DNA of 64,000 bases from Niebla homalea. Its lineage: Eukaryota > Ascomycota > Lecanoromycetes > Lecanorales > Ramalinaceae. The stretch's first letter is position 1. Every line of letters starts with the position of its first letter. The notes below the pieces were generated by a model. The model did no database searches and was not told the DNA's origin. It saw only the letters and a program-made list of their open reading frames with translations. The position numbers were made by a program, and so were the translations under genes. Shown here piece by piece: positions 1 through 10,826 of this stretch. The stretch lies in the NCBI GenBank assembly GCA_019925105.1, contig JAHGAU010000029.1, forward strand, positions 310,001 through 374,000, read 5' to 3'.

Positions 1-528
1 GGAGTGCTTCTTCCGTTTTGAAGCCGTATCAGGCTCGTTGAAATCGCTAGGGGTTCTTACTCTCATTGTATCCATTTTCAAGAATGCTTATGTTGTCTCA
101 GGAACAAGTCTCTCTTCAAATGCTTTGAAATGTTGTTGGCAAAGTCATGTTCGGCTCCAACTGCTACATCAATCAATAGCAGTACCGGACATCCAGGGCA
201 ATGAACGAGGTCAGAAGATGGCGCGCATTAGAGCCCTTCGTTTGCGCGGAGTCCGCATACATAGTCTGCTGTTTATAGAAGCTCAGTCTGCTAGTCTGAT
301 CACAATTTTTCCGGTATGATTCAGAATCATTGAGAGCTCGGCATACGTGGCAGGAGATCTCAAGAGTTAGGAAACGACGGATCATACGTGCGTTAATTAA
401 TTATTAAAAACCATGATCGAGATAGGTTTAGGGGCTTGGCTAAACTTCGCTCAATCTTAGAAGTAGCAATTATCAGGACAAGGCCTGTGGAGCGAAGGGG
501 CGTGAGAAGGTCGACATCCTGAAAGTCC
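1..528. other. Intergenic / upstream of GRASP gene
   Basis: No gene could be supported here on either strand. Only short frames without recognisable protein features are present. The last part is presumably the promoter and 5' leader of the GRASP gene that starts at 529. Confidence 0.5.
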
Positions 529-1638
529 TTGACCATGTTTGGCGCTCTGAATCGCTTCATTTCACGTCTGGACTTAGAAGGTCAATCGCCGGGCTCCAGC
601 AGTGGCTACGCCGCGTATGGGTTTCAAGTACTCCGCAACAAGAATGCAGAGATCCCAATTGAACCGTGGTACGATTTTATTGTAGGAATCAATGGGCGAT
701 CTCTTGTAAGCTCCCCTATCCACCGAGGTAATGCGTCGACTTTTTAACAAGATTAGGACAATTCTGACCCAAATCTGTTTGCAACCGAAGTCCGCAACTG
801 TGCTGGCTCTACGGTCGCCCTGACTACCTATAGCGCCAAGGGACAACGATCCCTGATAGTTGACATACCAGTCCCGACCCCCTCACCGACCCTTGGTCTC
901 ACCCTCCAGTGGAGCCCCCTATCGACCGTTGACCAAGTCTGGCACATCCTGGAAGTTGCTCCAAACAGCCCAGCGGATACAGCTGGTCTCCTACCGTTCA
1001 GCGATTTTATCGTCGGTTCGCCAGAAGGAAATGTCCACGGTGAAGCAGGAATCGGGGAGCTTTTCGAAGATTACGTTTCACGGCAACTCCGCCTCTTTGT
1101 TTACAATCAAGAGTATGGCATTACCAGACTTCTAACGATTACACCGAGCAGAAGCTGGGGCGGTAGTGGCGCGGTTGGATGTGTACTCGGCTTTGGTGCC
1201 CTTCATCGTCTTCCTGCCCCTCTCACTGAAGGGCCTGTGGCAGGTCCTGGCGAAGCGCTTTTCGAAGGTGTCAGATTGAGCGGCGAGAGCAGTCGGTCCG
1301 CTTCAATGCCCAAAGAAGCTGCAGGATACAGCCCAAGCATGCCCGAATATGCTGCTGATATGTTAGTCCCCGCAACATTGGCTTCCCCACCTACACTCCA
1401 GCCTCCATCAAACCCTCTTGCTGGGGGACCACCCAAGGGCGGTAGAAGAGCAAAGAAGGCGACAAGCCCAGGCAAGGCCTTTGACGAGTATTTCGCAGAA
1501 GGGGAGCAGAAAAGCAAAGAGGAGGACTTCACACCAAGCTCTAAAAGCGTTGAACCACCACCACCGCCTCCTGCAAGCAAAACCGTCGGAGAAGAGCAGA
1601 AACAAGAAAACGCTTCAGAAGTTCAGAAACAGGATTGA
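529..1638 (+). CDS. GRH1: GRASP-family Golgi reassembly stacking protein (Grh1 type)
   Basis: Peripheral Golgi/ER-exit-site protein of the GRASP55/65-Grh1 family, involved in Golgi organisation and unconventional secretion. Model: exons 529..705 and 757..1638, intron 706..756 with donor GTAAGC and a TTAAC branch region, giving 352 aa. The start region MFGALNRFISRLD and the stretch YGFQVLR...GINGRSL belong to the first PDZ-like GRASP domain. The second PDZ-like domain follows (LGLTLQWSPL, VWHILEVAPNSPADTAGL, around residues 100-190). The C-terminal half is low-complexity, rich in Ser, Pro and Lys, as in the regulatory tail of the family. ATG at 529 and 535 are both usable; family proteins begin near the second. 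The frame stays open for about 79 codons after the TGA at 1636..1638 (see findings). Confidence 0.9.
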
Positions 1639-1979
1639 GAGGTTGAAGCCGCAAGTCAAACATCGACTGCATCTATTCCACGAAGGACCGTCTCCAGTTC
1701 TGTTGAAAGCATTCCTGAAAGCATTACCAAACGAAGGTCAGGGGATATGCAACAAGAGTATTGGATTACTTCTTTCATATCCATCATTATCACTCCCGCT
1801 TTGATAGCGGACCTTCTGCCAAGCCAAACACCATGCCAAAAAGAGGAGCAGTGCCAGGTCTGCTGGCCGGTGTAGCACCACCTTTGCTATCAAGCGGAAA
1901 GAGCAACGCCACTGCACGTAATATAGCGAAGCTAAACATCCCATCGTAGAGCCTGTGCCTGGTGGCTGGCTCAAGGTGT

Positions 1980-2693
1980 TCAATCATCGCTGTCCTCATC
2001 CTCAGTCTTCTCATCATCGTCTTCAGATTTGATCGCCTTCTTCTCCGCTTTCACAGGATGCTCTTCATCCTCCTCGTCATCCTCAACATCTTGCAACGGA
2101 TCTATAGCCAGCTTTATCTTGGGCTCATCCTTGAAAGTAGGTGTCACAACATCCTCGCCCTTCTTGGAGAGTGCCGCATTGACATCTGGAATAGCGCCGA
2201 TCATAGCGTTATATTGATCAAGCGTCAAGGAAATGCCCTAGTACAGAGATCACATCAGCCTCGATTCTCCAGGGCTCGACCCGACACTTCGCAGAGCGCG
2301 AGACTGGAGCCCAACAGCCGGCCCACCAAGTCGCTCAGAGGGAACACTGAACCTTCTTCCCCGGCAGCATCGCCCCATTCTTCTCATAGTATTCCCGGAT
2401 GTTCACCATCGTATTTCTTTTGAACTCTGAAAGTCCGATGCGTCTCGTTCTCGACAGCTTCCACACTCTCAGCTTTACACCATTTACCTGATTTCAACCC
2501 AAGGGCGACCTCTCACCTCCCAGTAAGGGTCTCCGTTCTCGTCTTTCGAAGGCCCAGCTCCGCTGTTTATTGCCCTACTATCCGATGTGCGCGATTGCTT
2601 CTGGTCCTTTTTGGATTTCTTGGATCTGGGCGCGTCTTCCACGAAGCCGCCATCATTCTCGTATGTCTCCGCTGGGGCACGGCGTTTCCCCAT
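1980..2693 (-). CDS. SUB1: Transcriptional coactivator Sub1/PC4 homologue
   Basis: Single-strand DNA-binding RNA polymerase II coactivator of the PC4/p15 family, nuclear. Model on the minus strand: exons 2517..2693, 2353..2457 and 1980..2237, 179 aa, all in phase. The N-terminus is basic and Ser/Lys rich ([12 protein letters not shown]). The PC4 core follows: PYWE joined to [13 protein letters not shown], then [18 protein letters not shown], then [20 protein letters not shown]. That order and spacing match the family closely. The C-terminal 45 residues are strongly acidic (many Asp/Glu), as in other fungal Sub1 proteins. The second intron (2238..2352) uses a GTTCAG donor, which is weak, but the family alignment fixes the junction. 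Confidence 0.88.
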
Positions 2694-3659
2694 TGCTGCA
2701 AATTGCTAGAAGCCTCAAGCTACTATCTACGTGGCTCGAGACTTAGGGTAGGAATGGAGTCAACGATGTGGAGTAAAAGGGAGATTTCTGATTGCCGTCT
2801 AAGAAGTATGAAAAGACGCGTCTGGCGTCATCGCTAGTGTCTTTCAGCGGTGATAAGTTACACCGAACCGATATTAAATATGGCCTCGTCTGCTGCCAAC
2901 AAAATGCAACGTATCGTTAAGATCAAAAACCTTCTTACCATCAAGATATCTCCAACTCTACATTAGAATCTTAGATGAAAGTAACCTTCATGTTAAAACT
3001 TCTGGTTGAACTATGCTCTACAATTGATACACCAAGATCTTTTTCCGAAACCTATCTCTCATAACAGTAAGAGTATCGCCAGGCAATTTGTTTGCAGCAG
3101 ACGAGTCTACGGACGAGTCCAACTAGTCTGCCAAGAATAATGACAAGTGTATGCATTTCGACGCGTTGCTGATGATTACGGATAGAGATCAATCCGGTGA
3201 CATCTTCAAACTAGTACGCTTGTAGTCTGGCATCTACAATGGCATCATGAACAATGACCTCAAGCCCAGATTAGGGAAAGAAACCGTGAAACCCATTGCC
3301 TATTGGTCCAGTGCTAGGAGGTCCTGCTCTTCTCTTTCGTGAATAGCTCAGTGGTTTGGCTGCTTTATGACTCTGCTTGGAACTACCATCGCTATCGATT
3401 CATTTAGGGTGGAGCCATCTCATACAATCCATGCATCTTTCAATCTTGCAAGCAGTCATTAACGCAAGTGGTGTATGGGACAATGTAAGAATTCAGGTCA
3501 GAATCGGGATTGATACACCATCTCGAAGTAATTGACGATGTCTTTGGTGTTTCGACTCAATTCGGGCTCTCTAGTCACAATTGTTTAATGACTGAATCAT
3601 CCTTTTCCTTCCACGTTTCATGCCAGGCCTCAAGCACAGAGACCAAAAATTAAATTATG
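2694..3659. other. Intergenic, no supported gene
   Basis: About 1 kb between the Sub1 start and the 3' end of the small secreted-protein gene, moderately AT-rich. A D-arm-like motif occurs at 3343..3356, but no tRNA fold could be completed around it. I see no coding frame with support. Confidence 0.4.
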
Positions 3660-3946
3660 TCAGATTAGAACCAGGTATCCTATACCATTGAGCGACTTCC
3701 TCAAACTTTCCATCTGTGAGACGGCTAGAGCGGCGCCCTTAGTCGCACTTGCTTCCACATGTGATGCTTTGGCCAAAGCATAGGCAAAAAGTAAAAGATC
3801 ATCAGCCTTTCACAGACAAGGCCGCAGTAGAAGCATCAGTTGGTGGGTATTCTCACCTGGAACAGGTCACGATTGTTACTATTGGATACCGGTGTTGCAA
3901 TGGCCACAGCAGCCAGAAGGGCAGGAATGAGGAGGGAGAAACGCAT
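3660..3946 (-). CDS. Small secreted protein candidate (78 aa, cysteine-free)
   Basis: Unrecognised gene, found by joining frames by hand. Exons 3857..3946 (30 codons) and 3660..3806 (49 codons with stop) flank a 50-nt intron, 3807..3856, that begins GTGAGA, has a CTGAT branch-like site and ends in AG. The N-terminus is a textbook signal peptide: Met-Arg-Phe, a hydrophobic run (SLLIPALLAAVAIA) and a small-residue cleavage zone near residue 18 (ATP). The mature part is about 60 aa with no cysteine and an Ala/Leu-rich middle (LLLFAYALAKAS). A TATA-like TATAAAAAAC lies about 115 nt upstream of the ATG on the same strand. Size and signal peptide fit a secreted effector-like or cell-surface peptide. 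The exact 3' end is uncertain because another short intron cannot be excluded. Confidence 0.5.
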
Positions 3947-4060
3947 GGTGGTAGGACGAGTTGCTGTATGCTGCACTTGGACTCAGTTGTTGTTGGATAT
4001 GTGCTTGGATGATAGAGCTTGAAGAAAAGAACTGAAAGAAGAGAGACGCGGGTGGGGGAA

Positions 4061-4070
4061 GTTTTTTATA
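4061..4070 (-). promoter_or_regulatory. TATA box of the small secreted-protein gene
   Basis: On the minus strand the bases read TATAAAAAAC, about 115 nt before the ATG at 3946. This strong TATA element supports a regulated promoter for that gene. Confidence 0.5.
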
Positions 4071-5625
4071 TTCGAGAAGGCGATATTCTTTCCCCACTCG
4101 AGGAGCGATGATCTTCATGCTTCACCGCTCTTCATCCTCAAATTCGACCGTTCAAGGCATGTCCATGCATAGTGATGTGTAGGTGGAGTCAACATTGGAC
4201 TTGACCAACGCAGCTCTCTGCAACAACCCTGAAAGTCTCATGCGACTTAAGAGTGTGTCTTGTCGGTGCTCTGCAACTTTGCCCCTGCGCAATGCTGATT
4301 GAGCTCGAAAAGCGACATCGCATCTTGCGAACGTATGCCAATCAATATCATTTCCGTCGTCCACGGATTCAAGGAAACAAATGATGGTATACCAAGCGCG
4401 GAGGCCAAATTACTTGGACTCGCCACCAGTCTATCTTGAACGGCGATGATTGAATGGAGACACGTAGCGCCAGACACTCAATCACTAAGGCTGCCTCAAA
4501 AGTGACGCCTCGTCACTGTTATACGAAAGCAGGAAAATCAATGGAATGGGAAATAGGCGGCGCTGCTACTGGCAGCAAAAATTATTACGGACCGCTTTAT
4601 CATGATGGGAAGTGGTTACTGCAGCGATTAAAGCAATGGTGAGAATAAGAGTAACAGTAACAATCATAGAAGGAAGTCGTACAGTAAAACGACAATATTA
4701 AAAGCGACTGTGATGGATATGCCACTCCAGACTTTCGCGTAAACCCTGAAACCCTACTGTTCTTAATGCTATTATATCACATCATGAAGAGAGACCTGAC
4801 ATGTGAACACGATACAAACATCCTCCGATACGACGTCGTTGGATGCGTATCAGTCTTCTTTGATGACAATGCGGGGTTGAACGAAAAGCACGTATCGACA
4901 ACGCGAGAAGAAAACCATCAGGAATCGACCGGGCCTAAAAACAGTAAAGCGCGCACATAAAATGCACTTCCAATCATTCAGTCTAGCATTCCAAGTATTG
5001 GCCGTTCAGTATGAGCTACATTGTCCTTGCGCGTAGCATTGTGTAAATAATTCGGGAATCTGAAACAACTCCAAATTGTGGGCTTTACGTATGATTTGGT
5101 TGGGGCTATGCACACTGCCTACATCGATAGTGGGCGACTCTTTGAGGCTCTACTTTTGCTTAGAATAGAACCGAGGCCGAGTCCTGAGGATTTACTTTAA
5201 TGATGTGGTAGCGCTATGGAAGACCTTGGCACCACGGAAAGTGGCCCGGCCCATTAGGCTATTTACGTGGGGGCGGCGTGGGTTAATCTACCTCTACCAG
5301 TCAGGCCATCGAAGGGTCCTTTCTTCACAGCGTGAAACCTGCCGTTAACTCGATGTTGCAGCTAGATCAAGGCCATGTAACGTGACCTTTTCAGGAGTAT
5401 CATGGTCATACTTTAGCTCCAGAAGGTAACGCTGACAATGTTTCAAGGCTTGCGGCTGAAACAGTCATGTCTTCCGCTGCGCCTTCTGCAACAAGGCTGA
5501 AGGATGAGGGATCTGGAGCTGCCATACAAGAACCCGTCCTGAGTCGCCGACCAGCCTCAACCATCTTGTTCTACCACTAGCAATTGTCAAATCGCTAGCT
5601 GCACCGTCAGGCACCAATACCTCGA
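4071..5625. other. Intergenic, no supported gene
   Basis: 1.5 kb with only short overlapping frames on both strands. No domain, splice-connected frame or RNA gene could be supported. The last few hundred bases should hold the promoter of the caspase-like gene. Confidence 0.45.
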
Positions 5626-7083
5626 ATGGCGCCAATGGCAGACGGCCCATCCGATCTTACAAGCTCCCACGAGTCCGCCACCTTCCCACAAGTGCCCTTC
5701 CTTCCCGAACGCGAGGCAGCGCTGCAGGAAGAGTATGCCAAGATCGAGTTCAACAAGACCCTAGGGGGGCATTATGGCCATGGCAAAACAGGCTACGATC
5801 GTGTTGGTGCCCTGTTTTTGACCTGGAAGGATGATGATATGCAATGCAAGGCTACCGAGGTTTGCCGTTGCAACTGCATATGCAAGGCACTCCAGCTCAA
5901 GTATGATTGCAGGTAGACAAGCTAAGGTGCCTGTTTGCCCAAGACTTCCAATTCGAGACCCACTATTTCGAGATTCCATCAGCTCGCTGGGAGTCGAGCT
6001 TATTCGCAAGGCTCACCGATTTCATCCATGAGTACGACTCGCCCCAATGCCTGGCTATCATCTACTATGGTGGACATGGCTATTCAGGCACAGAGACACA
6101 GAAGTTCAAGTTGGCTGCGTATACTTCCTCCTTCTGAGTCTTACCGAAATCTACCCGTACTGATCAAGTCCAGTAAAGTCAATGTTGGAAGCGACCACGA
6201 TCCGGCTATATTCTTTGACGACTTCTGGACGTGCCTCAAATGGCCAACGTGTGACCAGCTTCTCATCATCGATTGTTGTTTTGGCGCTAGAGCATTCGCT
6301 AATGCGCCTACCGGCAAGCAAAAATTCGAGATACTGTCATCTGCAGGAGAACATGACCTCGTTCCTTCGCCTAGACAATCTGGATCTTTCACAACGTCCC
6401 TCACACACTGTCTCGAAAGACTGATTAACAAGAACGCCAAGGGCTTTTGCACCTCCCAGCTCTATCGTGAATTGTATCATATGAAGGAGCTTTATGGCAA
6501 ACCCTGGCTATTTGACTCTGCAAAACAGGATCATGGGAAGATCTGGCTTCGACCACAAAACGCCGCGCACTCCACCAACATGACAGCAGAAGCAAAGGGA
6601 GACACACGTCTGAGCTTGACCCTCAGACTGCACCAATCGCCAGATATCCACACCGTTTTGAGCCAGATCGCTTTGAAAATGCAGTACTTGCCACACGTTG
6701 ATGAAGTAAGGGTTGAAAGCCTTTATGCACCACAAGAGAGAATCACACACATGTGTAACGTCCTGAGGCTTGTCCAGAGATTACGACCCATCATCAAGAG
6801 AGTCTGTGCAAGGCGTCGCTTGAAGAAGATCCAAGAGACCTTGACTGGGCAGGATGCAACGACTTGTAAGCGCAACGTCATACGTTCCATACATGGACAT
6901 GGATCTGTCGATTCAGCCCGTGACTGGAGGCCCGAAGTGACCGGTCGCATCAATCGCAATGGGGCAATTACAAAGCCTCTACTTTCCAGGAAGAAACCCT
7001 CCACTTGGCCTCGACATGCATCCACAGACACGTATGAATCCTCATCCACTCCTGTCAAGCGGTCCCGTCTTGCAGATACATAG
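5626..7083 (+). CDS. Caspase-like (C14 family) cysteine peptidase domain protein
   Basis: Model: exons 5626..5859, 5913..6118 and 6174..7083, introns of 53 and 55 nt, 449 aa. The caspase-fold signatures are present and in order. A beta-strand carrying the catalytic histidine reads AIIYYGGHGYSG (His133). After the second intron, QLLIIDCCFGARA carries the nucleophile (Cys182, matching the Asp-x-Cys of metacaspases). The histidine-to-cysteine spacing of about 49 residues is normal for the family. There is no N-terminal Pro/Gln-rich prodomain and no zinc finger, so this is not a standard type I metacaspase. The C-terminal 200 residues (Arg-rich, with RLRPIIKRVCARRR) match nothing I recognise. Similar stand-alone caspase-like proteins in fungi are linked to death or non-self recognition genes; that role is inference here. 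ATG 5632 is an alternative start. Confidence 0.75.
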
Positions 7084-8051
7084 AAGGTCAATACTGGTTG
7101 AGATGGCTTATATATCGCGCGACTTCACGAAACGGACATCTAGGGTTCGACTAATTAAAGCTTCAGTGCTTCATCTACTTGGGAATGCTCACAACGTGAA
7201 TAGAAGGCAAGTGCTTTGGCGTGAAGATCGCAGAAGAGGGCTAGGGATATCTCAAGTCTGATCTTAGACTACTGGGAAGGTTTTCATTCAAGTTCTATAG
7301 ACTGTTGGTGTATTTTGCACATTGTTGGGAAAACTGGAGAAAAGCACAGTATCCAATTGGGGGGGGGCTCCGCTATATCGAGCGACTGCTGCTGCGGTCA
7401 GGGCATCAGGCTGCCTTGTTCATCTCAAAAGTCAAAGGCATGTAATACAACATTACGCTGCGAGAGTGATGCGCATGGAAAATATTGCTCAATTGAACCC
7501 CCGCAGTCTTCGAAGTGAGGAGTCTGCCTCGTGGTGGCCTGAAGAAATCACATTGGCTCGGAAGACCGTTCGTGGTTGCAACCTATCTGCAGGCTGGGCT
7601 CGGAGCAGATACCCCACTAGTCAGACGGAGTTGGCCAGCCTTGCGAAGGCGTATAAGATAAGACGGGATCCCGGACTACGGGAGTCTTAATTCTAACTCG
7701 ACAGCGCCAGCTCAAACGACACAAATATAGATTCACCGCAACGAATGCACCGAGCGTCTCATATCTTTGCCATCCAGTCTCGCTTATAGCGACAACATCT
7801 CGGAGATTATTAGCATGAGTGGTGCATCTGAGACGGTACAGCTCCCCCAAAGTTTCACGACCAGCCCATGCACGCGATAGAGCAGCCTCATTGACTACTG
7901 TTCAGGTGGAGACGAGGGACGATCAGCACCCTAAAGGCCCTGCATGGAGAAGCGGCGTACAACCAAAGCCAAGCAAAGAAGTTGCGAAGGTATAATAAGA
8001 TCCTTGATACCAATCGCATCTTTTTCGTCATAGAGTAGCTCTAACATTACG
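7084..8051. other. Intergenic, no supported gene
   Basis: Two overlapping frames (7315..7518 and 7322..7690) lack recognisable motifs, splice continuity or typical composition. I do not call them genes. Confidence 0.4.
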
Positions 8052-8234
8052 ATGCAGTTCAAGGAGGTCGGTTACGAAGAGGGTGGCACGGCCATTGTCA
8101 AAGGAGCCAGGGGAAGCAAGATCCTGAATCTCGTCAAGAAACTTGGGAACGGCCAATGGCAATGCAAGGACGGCGATAAGGGGATGTTGAAGATTGTCGA
8201 TGAAGCAGACATGTCTCCAGCTACGAAGCTCTAA
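8052..8234 (+). CDS. Small conserved-looking hypothetical protein (60 aa), possible SH3-like barrel
   Basis: A single-exon frame from ATG 8052 to TAA 8234. The composition looks genuine: alternating hydrophobic residues and glycines (GGTAIVKGARGSK, ILNLVKKLGNGQWQCKD, GMLKIVDEADM). This suggests a small five-strand barrel such as the KOW/Tudor-like modules in short fungal proteins. I do not recognise a named family and propose no function. It stands alone, upstream of the 67-bp duplication. Confidence 0.45.
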   Translation: MQFKEVGYEEGGTAIVKGARGSKILNLVKKLGNGQWQCKDGDKGMLKIVDEADMSPATKL

Positions 8235-8408
8235 GTAGCAAGGCCGGCAAGATTTTACTTGCCTTATATACGATTGAATGCTGCGCGCATGGGTGACTAG
8301 TGGCAGAAACATGATAGTGGAATCGAACGGATTATTCAGCTTGTATGTAGCAGCAGATTCCCGGGCGAGTCCGTCCCTCCTTTAAGGGAAGCCATCGTGC
8401 CAATTACA

Positions 8409-8545
8409 GCCAATCATTGATGCAGCTAGGAGGGGGGTTACATCAAGTGGCGCATCCAAGATCCCGAAAGAATAAGCCAATCATTGATGCAGCTAGGAGG
8501 GGGGTTACATCAAAGGGCGCATCCAAGATCCCGAAAGAATAAGCC
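8409..8545. repeat. Tandem direct duplication, 67-bp unit x 2
   Basis: Two head-to-tail copies of a 67-bp unit that begins near GCCAATCATTGATGCAGCTA and ends AAGAATAA. The copies differ only at two adjacent bases (CATCAAGTGG versus CATCAAAGGG). The near identity implies a recent duplication. It lies in the gap 8235..8660, about 120 bp upstream of the DUF6594 gene, and the rest of that gap shows no gene. Confidence 0.9.
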
Positions 8546-8660
8546 TTGGGGGCTGTGTCTTTGCCTGATCGCCTCCCAGTCATCTAAAAGTTCGCCATGA
8601 TCTCTGGTATTCGGTATAGCCTATTCTGTATTGGCAGCGCCATCAATAATGATTTAATCT

Positions 8661-9991
8661 ATGATGGTCTCCCGAGTGCCGGACACTGTATCGTCAGTGG
8701 GGTCTTCTCCCACAGTCGTCGAGGCTCCAGACTTCACTTCAAACGATTGCGTCATAACAGTATCGAATACTGACGACAAGGAAGTGAACAATGAGAAAGT
8801 TTCGCCAAGCGGAGACTGTACGACCGCAAGCAGTGAAGGTGGGTCAAATCTCGTCTCGCTTGTGCAACGCCATTAACAATTCTAGATGTCCCCGAGAAAG
8901 GTCAACATTCAAAAATATTCAAGTTTCTGCAAAGCCTCCCTTTACCTCGGCCACTCCACATCATGTCCGAACATAGAGAAGACGATGGCAGGAGAAAACT
9001 AGTGCAGCGAAGTTCGAACCCAGCGCACACGCAGCGAGATCGCATACTGACCTACAACAAGTTGACGACCATCCGGAAGGATATCCCCAACTTGCCGCAT
9101 TCCAAGCCAGCGACCCCAATTTTTTAATGTGCCGGAAATATGGATGGTTAAGAAACAGGGTGCTACTCTATCGTCAAGATGAACTCAACGGATTGGAGCG
9201 GAGACTATGTTCCATGGACGATGACGATAAAACCGAGTACCCTATTGCGCTCCAATCGCGAAAAATGGATGACGAGAACCGACCAGACATTCCCGAGGAA
9301 TACTCAAGGAAAACTCTCATTACGGAGATTGATGAAAAGCTGAAACAATATGGTAACCCACCCTGCACTGAAAACTGAAGCTTTTCTAAATTGATCATTC
9401 ATGTCTCCAGACGATCTGGTCAACCGGATCGTATCCTACGTCGGCTTGAAAACCCCGTCATTCCGCAATTACAACAGCTGGAAGACCTGGATCTGGGACC
9501 GCAAACCGCTCACCCGCGAGGAAACCGCATTCATCAAATACGGCGATGACCTCGTCTCGCTTTCTACCGGCCAGGAAGCCGGATGTTTCGACGGCATGGT
9601 TGAGGATGTGCTGAACTATTTGCCGCGCCCTCTCATTCAGGTACCATTGCTCCTCGACCACTCCAGTCCATGCCTTTCCTTCTCTGCCCACTCCTTTACT
9701 GATGCCGCCGACGCTCAGGCTATCTTCACTTCCACCGAACAGCGGAAGAAGAGCGACGACACCTACGTTCGCCTCTACAGCAAGGAGCGGATCGATGTCC
9801 TGGTCCGCGTGCTACTCACGATAGTCACAGTCCTCCTTCTGTTGATCCCTACCGCCATGCTGTTCCTGGTGCCGGAAAGCAATCAGACGAGGATTGTCAC
9901 GATCTTGGTGTTCACGCTGCTCTTCAGCGCCGCATTGATGATCTTCACAAAGGCGAAGCGGCATGAGATTTTTGGGGCTACTGCTGCGTGA
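8661..9991 (+). CDS. DUF6594-domain membrane protein
   Basis: Model: exons 8661..8838, 8886..9011, 9062..9352, 9411..9640 and 9719..9991, 365 aa. The domain begins GYPQLAAFQASDP, then CRKYGWLRNRVLLYRQDEL and LERRL, the standard opening of fungal DUF6594 proteins. It continues DLVNRIVSYVGL and IFTSTEQRKKSDD with LYSKERID. Two hydrophobic helices follow at the C-terminus (LLTIVTVLLLLIPTAMLFL and a second, IVTILVFTLLFSAALMIF), so it is anchored in a membrane by its tail. The function is unknown. The N-terminal 90 residues are Ser/Thr-rich and not part of the domain. Intron 9012..9061 has a weak GTTCGA donor but is needed to join the frames. Intron 9641..9718 is 78 nt, so the frame is open with or without splicing. 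Confidence 0.82.
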
Positions 9992-10826
9992 GTCTACTTC
10001 ACTTGTTCAAGTCTTGTTTGCCAGGTGCCCTATTTCAAGACATTGAAGAAGGTCAAATGTAATATCTAATGCTTCCTATGTCTCCTCTGCTTAGTCTAAA
10101 GCACAGCAATATCTACAAGAACACACTACAAGCCATTCACCAAATCTCCTTAGATGTAAAGACTTTTTATGTCTGTTGTGTTGTAGTGACGTGTAATGGA
10201 TCCATAAATGAAGATGGCCACCTTTACTGACAGACTACATGCAGCTACTGTGCCGTCCTCGTTGTTTTCATTGGGAATTTTGGGCCGAGTGTCTAGCTTC
10301 TGAAACAAGGCGCTGGTCCAGCCTGTTGGGTTTTAGTGCTTATGAAGTATATGCCTCATGTAACGATGCGGCACGGACATGTGGGTGGGTAACGTGATAC
10401 GAATGATGAGAGACATGAGAGGTACCTGTGAAGGCTTGCCGCAATAGCTATATTTGTGAAATGTGTGTTTCCATGTGGAGGGTCGAAGGCCTGACTACTC
10501 CGTCCTGGCCATACTCACTGGTAGTAAAAACCCAATTTCTCTCTTTTTCTTTCAATCCTAGCATAATGATCCATCTTCTCCCCAGCAATGTCGTTACTTT
10601 TGTGATGGGTCTCAATGCGGGAATGCGCCTTCTCCTTTGGCATTCATACCGCGCGACTATCGGCTAGTAGGCGCTTCGTCACGTTTTCACCTCTCCACAT
10701 TCTGATGAAAGTCTGCGTGTGCTTTCCATTGGACAATCCCGGAGAATTTAACTTACAGAGAACCCGTGCACTTCAATCATCGTCGCACTATTAGAGGTCC
10801 ATAAGTTGGGGCACAAGCTCGTCATC
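9992..10826. other. Intergenic, no supported gene
   Basis: Contains the 3' flank of the DUF6594 gene and the promoter side of the next gene. The 79-codon frame at 10428..10667 has no recognisable features. Confidence 0.4.

Noticed and set aside
3343..3356. tRNA-like D-arm box (TAGCTCAGTGGTTT)
   Set aside because: No acceptor stem, anticodon arm or matching T-arm (GTTCRAN) could be placed at a proper distance; the TATCGATTC downstream is too poor.
7322..7690. 122-codon plus-strand frame
   Set aside because: No motif, no splice-linked neighbour, and an overlapping frame is equally open. Treated as chance.
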